DNA from: Nanobdellota archaeon
Lineage (GTDB): Archaea; Nanobdellota; Nanobdellia; Woesearchaeales; GW2011-AR15
Assembly: GCA_013335235.1 (NCBI GenBank)
Contig: JAAXVZ010000043.1
Location: 1-8,622, forward strand
Direction of reading: 5' to 3'
DNA: 8,622 nt
This document shows, one piece after another, positions 1 to 5,370 of the stretch (positions are counted from its first letter, which is position 1; every line of letters starts with the position of its first letter). The position numbers and the translations under genes were made by a program. The notes under the pieces were generated by a model. That model was not told the origin of the DNA. It made no database searches and saw nothing but the letters and a program-made list of their open reading frames with translations.

Positions 1-134
1 AATATTCAAAACGCGTGCACTACCTCTAAGACTGACCGCCGCATTTAACACCAGTTGTAGTATTAGAAAAATAGTCGTTGCGGAATAGCTGTGATAGGGG
101 ATTTTAACTACATTGAGCGGCGTATCAGGAATCA
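1..134. other. Intergenic edge with no recognisable gene
   Basis: This is the region after the stop codon of the surface-protein gene. I see no coding frame with family features here. On the minus strand there is a T5 run (67-71) about 65 bases past that stop codon. It could serve as an archaeal T-tract terminator for the RHH/surface operon, but no stable hairpin precedes it, so this is weak. The minus-strand sequence at 42-1 superficially recalls the 5' half of a tRNA, but its D-stem does not pair. Confidence 0.3.
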
Positions 135-2786
135 TCAAATCCTGTTTTTTTTAGCGGGCTCGAGGATAATGCTTTCTGTATTGATAGCAGCTTGCTTGAG
201 GTTCCCTTCCTTCAGTTCCTTGCCTGCCTTATACAGCAAGGATTGTATGTACTGGAGCTTTCCTGTGTCTCCGGATGACCCTATAGGCAGGCTGATCTCT
301 TTTTTCGCAGCCGCCACATGTTCCACAGGCTGTTCTTCTGAAACAGAGGGTAGGGCCTTCCTGTTATACAGGTAGACGCCAAGCAACGCTGCGATTACTA
401 TCATCTCGAGTATGAATATCCCTGTCTTGTTATTTGTGACATCAAATATAGCAAGGCCGGTTATCTGCTGGCTGACTTGCGCGCTTGCATCGAAGATCAT
501 AGGCTTAATCTTAGGGACATTGTCTAAAGTTATGTCTGAGTTAGAATAATAGACTAGCTCATCCATGCCTGAAAAATCAAACTGCACCCAATCCTCGTTT
601 TTCTCTTCAGGAGATTTCAGGAAAACAACATCTGAGGACCCACCTGATCCATCTCCAAAATACTCTATATATTTCTTCCCTGTCCTATCTCCTGTATAAT
701 CAAGCAGCCTGGATACTATCAACAGGCTGTCTGTCCTACCACCTATATATTTGATCTCCACCTGATATGCTGTAGTCGACACTGACAAGCTCTTCTGAAG
801 CGCCTTGTTTGCTGAGATGATCCTCTTCTGCTCTCTTTCTGAGAGGCTTGACAGTTCTCCCCTGAGGATAGATTCTATGTCCTCATCTGAACTATATGAT
901 GTAAAGGATTTCTTGTCTACGATTGCTATCGAGTAAGGTGTCGTGTCCTTTATCTCCTCAATCCGGTCAAGGATGCTCTGCTGCTCATCCATGACTGATT
1001 CTGTGCTTGACTGCAGCCTCAGATTATACAAGTCACGGTTCGCCATCTCAAGCTTCCTCTTTGCGTCCTTGATCACTGTTGCAAGGTCCAGATATGCGAC
1101 AACCCGTTTCTCATCTGGACTATAAGTGTCAAAATCGGGAATGACATTGTAGACATCCTGGATGACATTGTATGTGGTATCAGCCTGCGTGTCTGCAGGC
1201 TTTGTTATTGTCAGGCCGTAGATCCCACTTTCAGCTACATTACCATCAGAGTCCTCACAGGTGATTTTCCAAGTGTATTCTCCTTCCTCTGGTTTCAATG
1301 AATAGAGTATATCTGCTCCAGGCGCAGCATTCTCTGTGGAATTTGTCTCCTCCCACCAGCCTGTCCCTGAGTTCATAAATAGGGAGCAGTCCGCATTCCC
1401 ATTATCTGAGAACCTGTACCTGAACCTGACTGATTCTGCTGCTGTGCCATTGGCTGGCTCTAATATCTGGAGCACAGGAGAGACATATTCAAGGTTCCTG
1501 CTCAGCCTGACAGTATATTCAAATGTTGCATTAAGCTTGATATCCTGTGACAGCTTATAATATGAATCTGCCTGGACTTTCAGGTCATATGTCCTGTTTG
1601 TTGCTGAGAAAACTGCGTATCCTGATGAATTGACTTTCTCTGTGTCTGAATCCAGGCGGACTGTTGCGTTAGGTATTATCTCTCCGGTCGTATTGTCAAG
1701 AACCCTGACTTTGAAATCAAACCGTTTCTCTACAACAATCTTCTTTGTCTTCACAACCTGATTCCCGCCATAGTCTGTTACCAGGAGGACTATATTGTAG
1801 TCCCTTGCATAGCTATAATTATAATCGAACTCGGGAACGCTCAGTTCCTGGCCGTTGTCCATCTTCCAGAGCATATTCGCATTGCCCTGTGCGCCAGTCA
1901 CAACTGCCCTGAAATGGATTTTCTCTCCCTCGCTCACATGGTCCTTATCAGCCTGAAGGTCGACATTCATCGAAGTCTGGACATTGAATTCTGCATGCGC
2001 CTGGGTCGTGAATATGTCAAGGTAATTGATAGCGTCTATGGTATATGTGCCTGCAAGACCTGTCATGGAATATTCCTGTGTGGCTGGGTAGGTCCCGTTG
2101 GAGAATATATACACATAAGATATGTTTGTAGGCGTATTTATTGTCAGGTATGTGTCGGAATTGTTCGGCGCAGATATCATTATCTTCGCGACCTCGCCTG
2201 AGCTATATGACTGCCTCTCAACATTCACTGTGAACTGGACCGTATCCTGGGTTAATGGGTTACAGTCATCATCCTTTGAATTATAGTATACCTCTTGCTT
2301 GCCTGGATTTATGTTCGGGTCATTGTCATTGCAGTCTGCTGGAGGAACGAATCCATCAACATCAAAATCTGTACTGATATTCTGGGAATTGTTCTGGCTT
2401 GTGTTGACTGACTCATTAATGAATATCGGAAGCACTTCGAATATGCTGGCCTTGCTCGCTTGAGCATAGTCAGTGCTGTTGCAATCCAGGATATAAGTGA
2501 AGTTACCAGACTCATCAAATATTTCACTATGAGCATATATGCCTGAGTCATAAGCCATCGCAGCGTCATGTGTCTCAAATAAGAGTATGCAATCGCCAAG
2601 AAGTATCGGCCCTGAGTCTGAGCTATAATTTGCGAAAAACTCTGCTGTCTCATTTACATATATGGGCGAATTATCCCAACCTTTCAAGTAAGCTACTGAC
2701 GTATTGGAGATATTCTCCTGGGCAGACGCAGTAGCGACTAATAAAAATGCTATCACTACATAGAGAAGCTTAGTTTGAGATGTCAT
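135..2786 (-). CDS. Large secreted surface protein with MopE-like metal-binding motif and C-terminal membrane anchor
   Basis: This is an 883-residue exported protein. A signal peptide covers about residues 1-22 (hydrophobic core LLYVVIAFLLVATA, then SAQ). An Ig-like segment follows at about 30-120, with C66 and C102 as a likely disulfide. A MopE-type putative metal-binding motif lies at 141-176 (DVDG, DCNDNDPNINPG, DDDCNP). Next come a PKD-like beta domain (about 273-354), a carboxypeptidase-regulatory-like domain (about 356-430) and another Ig-like domain (about 435-528, with C467/C510). Then come a helical and mixed region (about 555-765), a membrane helix (about 788-807) and a 75-residue cytosolic tail whose last 40 residues look like a TPR-style helical pair. 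At least twenty N-x-S/T sequons suggest N-glycosylation. The gene overlaps the upstream RHH gene by 17 bp, and a GGAGG six bases before the ATG fixes the start. The fold assignments are visual. The function (adhesion, envelope or sensing) is unknown. Confidence 0.85.
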   Translation of the reverse strand: MTSQTKLLYVVIAFLLVATASAQENISNTSVAYLKGWDNSPIYVNETAEFFANYSSDSGPILLGDCILLFETHDAAMAYDSGIYAHSEIFDESGNFTYILDCNSTDYAQASKASIFEVLPIFINESVNTSQNNSQNISTDFDVDGFVPPADCNDNDPNINPGKQEVYYNSKDDDCNPLTQDTVQFTVNVERQSYSSGEVAKIMISAPNNSDTYLTINTPTNISYVYIFSNGTYPATQEYSMTGLAGTYTIDAINYLDIFTTQAHAEFNVQTSMNVDLQADKDHVSEGEKIHFRAVVTGAQGNANMLWKMDNGQELSVPEFDYNYSYARDYNIVLLVTDYGGNQVVKTKKIVVEKRFDFKVRVLDNTTGEIIPNATVRLDSDTEKVNSSGYAVFSATNRTYDLKVQADSYYKLSQDIKLNATFEYTVRLSRNLEYVSPVLQILEPANGTAAESVRFRYRFSDNGNADCSLFMNSGTGWWEETNSTENAAPGADILYSLKPEEGEYTWKITCEDSDGNVAESGIYGLTITKPADTQADTTYNVIQDVYNVIPDFDTYSPDEKRVVAYLDLATVIKDAKRKLEMANRDLYNLRLQSSTESVMDEQQSILDRIEEIKDTTPYSIAIVDKKSFTSYSSDEDIESILRGELSSLSEREQKRIISANKALQKSLSVSTTAYQVEIKYIGGRTDSLLIVSRLLDYTGDRTGKKYIEYFGDGSGGSSDVVFLKSPEEKNEDWVQFDFSGMDELVYYSNSDITLDNVPKIKPMIFDASAQVSQQITGLAIFDVTNNKTGIFILEMIVIAALLGVYLYNRKALPSVSEEQPVEHVAAAKKEISLPIGSSGDTGKLQYIQSLLYKAGKELKEGNLKQAAINTESIILEPAKKNRI

Positions 2787-3036
2787 TTAGCTCCTCCATC
2801 AGCTTTGATAGCCCCTCTTTCAATATCTGTATCTTATCAGGCAATGCTGCTTTTGCTGCAGTCTCTTTTATCGCAAGAAGTTTCAGTGAATACGGATCCT
2901 TATGCTCAAGCCATTTGTCACGCAGTAAAGAACGAAGCTCCTCGCTGACATCAAGATAATGGTTCTTCTCTGCAAGCTCTTTTAACTCTGTGACGAGTGA
3001 GCTTGGCATCCTGACAGAGATTATCTGATCAGCCAA
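2770..3036 (-). CDS. Ribbon-helix-helix regulator with C-terminal helical extension (TTG start)
   Basis: This is an 88-residue protein. Residues 3-11 (QIISVRMPS) have the alternating pattern of an RHH DNA-contacting beta strand. Helix A (about 12-24) and helix B (about 30-44) follow, which is the CopG/Arc/MetJ-type dimer fold. Residues 46-86 form a charged amphipathic helical extension that could add oligomerisation or a partner contact. The start is TTG at 3036: the first internal ATG is codon 10 and would delete the DNA-binding strand, and a GAGGT sits seven bases before the TTG. Its first 8 bases overlap the end of the upstream 52-residue RHH gene, and its last 17 overlap the surface-protein gene, so the three are very likely translationally coupled. 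No toxin gene is adjacent, so I read it as a transcription regulator rather than an antitoxin. Its target is inferred to be its own promoter. Confidence 0.85.
   Translation of the reverse strand: MADQIISVRMPSSLVTELKELAEKNHYLDVSEELRSLLRDKWLEHKDPYSLKLLAIKETAAKAALPDKIQILKEGLSKLMEELNDISN
2793..2797 (-). promoter_or_regulatory. Shine-Dalgarno GGAGG for the surface-protein gene
   Basis: On the minus strand the sequence reads GGAGGAGCTAA then ATG, leaving six bases between GGAGG and the start codon. The site lies inside the 3' end of the RHH gene, so the surface protein is translated from the same mRNA. The leaderless-type genes in this window have no such site, which marks this as an internal operon cistron. 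Confidence 0.75.
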
Positions 3037-3187
3037 GCTTCCTACCTCTCTCCTTCAAAACATAATCCCTAGAGAATTCCCTTATTGCCTCAGAACGAGA
3101 ATTGAACACCTTGCGGTCGACAAGAACATCTATCCAGGAGATTATGTCCTCTGGCAATCTGACATTTATGACTGTGACTTTCTTCAT
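3029..3187 (-). CDS. Small 52-residue ribbon-helix-helix regulator, first gene of the operon
   Basis: This short gene is easily missed. It translates as MKKVTVINVRLPEDI at the start and ends VLKERGRKLG. Residues 3-11 (KVTVINVRL) form the RHH beta strand, P12-E13 begins helix A (about 13-24), and SRSEAIREFSRDYV (30-43) is a textbook RHH helix B with the conserved S-x-x-E-A-I-R pattern. The length is typical of a bare CopG/Arc-type domain. An in-frame TAA lies two codons upstream of the ATG, so no longer start is possible. The TGA stop overlaps the TTG start region of the next RHH gene by 8 bases. There is no clear Shine-Dalgarno in front, although the predicted leader is about 80 bases long. 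It probably binds DNA as a dimer, perhaps at the repeats in its own promoter (inference). Confidence 0.85.
   Translation of the reverse strand: MKKVTVINVRLPEDIISWIDVLVDRKVFNSRSEAIREFSRDYVLKERGRKLG
3032..3046. repeat. 15-bp direct repeat, copy at the start of the second RHH gene
   Basis: This matches 3198-3212 at 14 of 15 positions (plus strand GCCAAGCTTCCT, then ACC here and GCC there). On the minus strand this copy spans the bases just before, and including, the TTG start codon of the 88-residue RHH gene. See the partner copy in the leader. Confidence 0.6.
3044..3048 (-). promoter_or_regulatory. Shine-Dalgarno GAGGT deciding the TTG start of the second RHH gene
   Basis: On the minus strand GAGGT is followed by seven bases (AGGAAGC) and then TTG. 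This is a normal spacing and supports use of the TTG codon at 3036 over the internal ATG at 3009. The site lies within the coding end of the 52-residue RHH gene. Confidence 0.55.
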
Positions 3188-3197
3188 CTGTTAGTAT

Positions 3198-3212
3198 GCC
3201 AAGCTTCCTGCC
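3198..3212. repeat. 15-bp direct repeat, copy in the leader of the RHH operon
   Basis: This is the partner of 3032-3046 (14 of 15 identical), placed 11 bases before the ATG of the first RHH gene. On the minus strand it reads GGCAGGAAGCTTGGC, and the first part lies in the 3' arm of the leader hairpin. Nearby, 3194-3206 (GTATGCCAAGCTT) and 3239-3251 (GTATACTAAGCTT) match at 11 of 13. The repeats may be binding sites or remnants of a local duplication. Confidence 0.5.
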
Positions 3213-3230
3213 CAAGGGAAGGGCAGGGAG
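3204..3230 (-). promoter_or_regulatory. Hairpin in the leader of the RHH/surface operon
   Basis: CCTGCCC (3207-3213) and GGGCAGG (3221-3227) are perfectly complementary around a 7-base loop. Two further pairs form beyond one mismatch in the minus-strand RNA. The hairpin lies between the predicted transcription start (about 3270) and the ATG at 3187, so it would be in the 5' UTR. Its 3' arm ends 17 bases before the start codon. A role in translation control or mRNA stability is inference; it could also be an operator palindrome. Confidence 0.45.
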
Positions 3231-3265
3231 GGATTTTCGTATACTAAGCTTGGTTTTATGATAGT

Positions 3266-3274
3266 TGTATGACA
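3266..3274. promoter_or_regulatory. Single TGTATGACA box over the predicted transcription start
   Basis: This is an exact copy of the TGTATGACA found at 3342-3350 in the operator-like array, in the same orientation. It covers the transcription start expected from the TATA box at 3293-3300. A regulator bound here would be positioned to block RNA polymerase. Confidence 0.4.
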
Positions 3275-3292
3275 TTTTAATCATATATGTAG

Positions 3293-3300
3293 TATATAAA
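3293..3300 (-). promoter_or_regulatory. TATA box for the RHH/surface-protein operon
   Basis: On the minus strand the sequence is TTTATATA, a near-ideal archaeal TATA box, with A-rich sequence just upstream that could serve as the TFB-recognition element. It predicts a start of transcription at about 3270 and therefore a leader of about 80 bases. That contrasts with the other genes here, whose boxes sit directly before their start codons. Confidence 0.65.
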
Positions 3301-3308
3301 TGTTTTGA

Positions 3309-3352
3309 TGTAAGTTATAAGTAATATACTTGTAAGACAAGTGTATGACAAA
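3309..3352. promoter_or_regulatory. Operator-like array of four 11-bp near-repeats
   Basis: At exact 11-bp steps the plus strand reads TGTAAGTTA (3309), AGTAATATA (3320), TGTAAGACA (3331) and TGTATGACA (3342). The last two match a TGTAWGACA consensus fully, the first at 7 of 9 and the second at 6 of 9. An 11-bp period puts the units on one face of the helix, as in known RHH operators where dimers bind tandem sites cooperatively. Units 2-4 also overlap an imperfect palindrome (3324-3346, arms matching at 9 of 10). The array lies 8 bp upstream of the operon TATA box and between two divergent promoters. Assigning it to the two RHH proteins is inference. Confidence 0.5.
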
Positions 3353-3400
3353 TTAAGAATTTACACACCCAAAAAGCAGAAAAACTGCTCAGAGAACAAT

Positions 3401-3408
3401 ATTTAAGT
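3401..3408 (+). promoter_or_regulatory. Possible TATA box for the unrecognised plus-strand gene
   Basis: ATTTAAGT is a moderate match to an archaeal TATA box. Its centre is about 26 bases before the second ATG (3430) but only about 17 before the first (3421). It therefore favours a leaderless start at 3430. Confidence 0.4.
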
Positions 3409-3420
3409 AAATCCAATTTT

Positions 3421-3789
3421 ATGATAGAAATGTTCATCATTGTTTATGAAGACAGAGGATATATGACAACCCTACCTCTTAATGGTAGACTCACTGTGCA
3501 GACCTCTCCTTTTGAGATTGAATCCACGGTCTATTTCAAAGACAGGCATGTAAGGATAAGCCCATTTAAGGAGATTACAGAAACAGGTAAAGCAACTTGG
3601 AGAAGCCATTCCACAAATGGCGAACCTTTAAGCTCTATCGATGGGCTGCTTATTGATGATTTCGAGCATGGAATCAAGATTGAAGTGATCAAGGGAGTCG
3701 TCTATCTGCAGGATAGGCCGCTGGAATCGTATTTCTATGATCCAGAGACATGCACTTCTGCCGATCTTCCCTATTTGAACCGCCCTTAA
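3421..3789 (+). CDS. Unrecognised small protein, about 120 residues
   Basis: I do not recognise a family. The 122-residue reading is mostly short alternating hydrophobic stretches typical of beta strands (MFIIVYED, RLTVQTSP, ESTVYFKD, IKIEVIKGVVYLQD) with few helix-like segments. It has no signal peptide, no membrane helix and one cysteine (near the C-terminus). It looks like a compact soluble beta-rich protein. The coordinates use the first ATG. The TATA-like box at 3401-3408 sits better for the ATG at 3430 (119 residues), and a third ATG at 3463 is also possible. No earlier in-frame start exists, since a TGA closes the frame at 3346. It is transcribed divergently from the RHH operon, so the shared repeats could affect it too. 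The methyltransferase 31 bases downstream has its own TATA-like box, so a functional link is not implied. Codon use resembles the neighbours, which supports a real gene. Confidence 0.6.
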   Translation: MIEMFIIVYEDRGYMTTLPLNGRLTVQTSPFEIESTVYFKDRHVRISPFKEITETGKATWRSHSTNGEPLSSIDGLLIDDFEHGIKIEVIKGVVYLQDRPLESYFYDPETCTSADLPYLNRP

Positions 3790-3790
3790 T

Positions 3791-3798
3791 CTTAAAAA
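3791..3798 (+). promoter_or_regulatory. TATA-like box for the RNA methyltransferase gene
   Basis: CTTAAAAA lies one base after the stop codon of the upstream gene and is centred about 27 bases before the ATG at 3821. No Shine-Dalgarno precedes that ATG. This fits a leaderless transcript starting at or next to the ATG. Confidence 0.5.
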
Positions 3799-3820
3799 CC
3801 CAGGCAGGTTCCTCATCCAT

Positions 3821-4924
3821 ATGGCAATCCCACTCTGTCCATATTACGGAGCGTGCGGAGGCTGCTCTCTGCAGCATTTTGATCATGCTATGCAGCTTGA
3901 CATCAAGAAAAAAGCGCTTTTCTCCCTGATTAAGTTTGATAATATCGAGATCATCTCAGGCAACCCTTATCACTATAGGAACAGGCTAGACTTGGTTTTT
4001 CATCCGTCTGGCCTGGGATTCAGGAAAAAAGGCGAATGGAACAAGATCATCGACATAGAGAAATGCGCTATAGGGAATGAAAGGCTGAACACTCTGCTGG
4101 CTGAGGTCAGGAAGCACTTTGTAAACTCAGATTATTATGACTTGAACAGGAAAACCGGGACGTTCAGGTATGCTGTCATCAGGACTCCAAAAGAGGAAAG
4201 CTCTATCTCATTTGTCCTTGACGCTAAATCAACAAGGATATCTGAGGCTGTCGAGAAGATAAAGACATATTCAGCTGTCTCCACCGCAGACAATATTATA
4301 GTGACATATGTCGAAAGGGATGATTCCATCTCAGAGGATTTCTTTGTGGTCAAAGGAAAGGACATGCTAGTGGACACATTTCTTGGAAAGAAGCTCGCCT
4401 ATTCTGTGCAGGGATTCTTCCAGAATAACCCAGAGATTGCAGAGAAGATGATCCAGCTAGTATATAGCCTTCTGGAAAAATATCCGACTAAGTCTGCCAG
4501 CCTGCTCGACCTATATGGGGGCGTTGGCACTTTCGGGATAGTATGCTCTGGACTTTTCTCCCATACAACAATAGTAGAGAGCTTCGCAAAATCAATCGAT
4601 GCCGCAAATGCAAATATCCTTGCAAATAACCTGAAGAATATTTCAGCTTATGCGCTTGAAGCCAATAAGCTCAGGAGATTGAAACTATGCGACCCGCTCT
4701 ATCTGATAACAGACCCGCCAAGGTCAGGCATGGATCAGAAGAGCATCGATATAATCAAAGAGCTATCGCCTGAGGTGATAATCTATGTCTCCTGCAACCC
4801 GCAGCAGCTGGCAAAAGACATACTGAAGTTTAAGAAATACCAATTAAAGAGCGCTTATCTCCTGGATATGTTCCCGCAGACATACCATTACGAAGCTGTC
4901 GTGGAATTAGTTAAAATCGCCTAA
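3821..4924 (+). CDS. TrmA/RlmD-family RNA (uracil-C5) methyltransferase
   Basis: This 367-residue SAM-dependent enzyme makes 5-methyluridine in tRNA or rRNA. Cysteines C6, C12 and C15 (C-x5-C-GG-C) plus C82 match the four-cysteine [4Fe-4S] motif of the RumA/RlmD branch. The SAM site is LLDLYGGVGTFGI (228-240), and DPPRSG (298-303) is the acceptor-side motif. C325 in VSCNP is the catalytic nucleophile, and E358 in the FPQTYHYEAV segment is the expected general base. All key residues are present, so it should be active. There is no N-terminal stretch long enough for a TRAM domain before the first cysteine. In archaea this family includes tRNA U54 and 23S rRNA methylases (known from Pyrococcus); which RNA is modified here cannot be told from sequence. 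The ATG at 3821 is supported by a TATA-like box about 27 bases upstream. The 3' end overlaps the opposing Nudix gene by 18 bp. Confidence 0.93.
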   Translation: MAIPLCPYYGACGGCSLQHFDHAMQLDIKKKALFSLIKFDNIEIISGNPYHYRNRLDLVFHPSGLGFRKKGEWNKIIDIEKCAIGNERLNTLLAEVRKHFVNSDYYDLNRKTGTFRYAVIRTPKEESSISFVLDAKSTRISEAVEKIKTYSAVSTADNIIVTYVERDDSISEDFFVVKGKDMLVDTFLGKKLAYSVQGFFQNNPEIAEKMIQLVYSLLEKYPTKSASLLDLYGGVGTFGIVCSGLFSHTTIVESFAKSIDAANANILANNLKNISAYALEANKLRRLKLCDPLYLITDPPRSGMDQKSIDIIKELSPEVIIYVSCNPQQLAKDILKFKKYQLKSAYLLDMFPQTYHYEAVVELVKIA

Positions 4925-5335
4925 GGTCCTCTGTTTCAGGAAAGTGTCCGCCTTCCTCAGGACTTCTCTTGCATTTTCATAAGTCAGTTTCTTTTCAGCG
5001 TGATCGAAACTCTGCCACACATACCCTATATGTTCATCTGATAGGCGGATATTGCTATCAAACGACATCCCAAGGAAAAAATGGACTGTTTTCGTGATGA
5101 CTAAGTCCTGCTTATTCTTGAACATGTAAGTGAAATGCTCTGAAAACCCATCCACCATGACAATCTTGAGCCCTGTCTCCTCAAATGTCTCACGGAGCGC
5201 AGTCTCTTCTAATGTCTCTGTCCCTTCAACATGGCCTTTCGGAAAATCCCAGTGCCCTTCCTCATAATGCAAGAGCAAGTACTGTATCTTGTCATCGTGT
5301 TTCCGGTAGACGATGATGCCTGCAGAGGTTTCCAT
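4907..5335 (-). CDS. Nudix hydrolase, Ap4A-hydrolase-like
   Basis: This 142-residue protein carries a complete Nudix box. G34, E40, R48, E49, E52, E53 and G55 fall at the positions of G-x5-E-x7-RE-U-x-EE-x-G-U, and E49, E52 and E53 are the Mg-binding and catalytic cluster. The lead-in HWDFPKGHVE and the overall length fit the bis(5'-nucleosyl)-tetraphosphatase subgroup (NUDT2-like), which splits Ap4A to ATP and AMP. The N-terminal METSAGIIVYR strand is also typical of that subgroup. Exact substrate choice in Nudix enzymes is hard to infer, so Ap4A is probable rather than certain. The ATG is supported by a TATA box about 27 bases upstream and the lack of a Shine-Dalgarno, so it is probably a leaderless single gene. 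Its 3' end overlaps the convergent methyltransferase gene, so the two mRNAs can pair at their ends. Confidence 0.9.
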   Translation of the reverse strand: METSAGIIVYRKHDDKIQYLLLHYEEGHWDFPKGHVEGTETLEETALRETFEETGLKIVMVDGFSEHFTYMFKNKQDLVITKTVHFFLGMSFDSNIRLSDEHIGYVWQSFDHAEKKLTYENAREVLRKADTFLKQRTLGDFN

Positions 5336-5358
5336 AAGAGGGATTATATTGAAGAAGA

Positions 5359-5366
5359 TTATAAAA
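5359..5366 (-). promoter_or_regulatory. TATA box for the Nudix gene
   Basis: The minus strand reads TTTTATAA, centred about 27 bases before the ATG at 5335 and beginning just after the stop codon of the preceding gene. The spacing predicts transcription starting at the start codon. Confidence 0.6.
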
Positions 5367-5370
5367 GTTT

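Noticed and set aside
1..42. Possible 5' half of a tRNA on the minus strand (GCGGCGG, then AGAGGTAG and a TTTTGAA stretch)
   Set aside because: The D-stem positions do not pair and the bases around the supposed anticodon loop are not complementary.
2309..2653. 114-codon minus-strand frame inside the surface-protein gene
   Set aside because: It is a shifted-frame shadow of a region whose main frame has sequons, paired cysteines and the MopE motif.
2770..3187. RHH pair as antitoxins of a toxin-antitoxin system
   Set aside because: No small toxin (RelE, VapC, MazF or HEPN type) is adjacent; the coupled downstream gene is a large exported protein.
3090..3284. 64-codon minus-strand frame beginning near the RHH operon promoter and overlapping the first RHH gene in another frame
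   Set aside because: Its start codons lie upstream of the expected transcription start, and its sequence has no domain pattern, whereas the overlapping 52-residue frame is a clear RHH protein.
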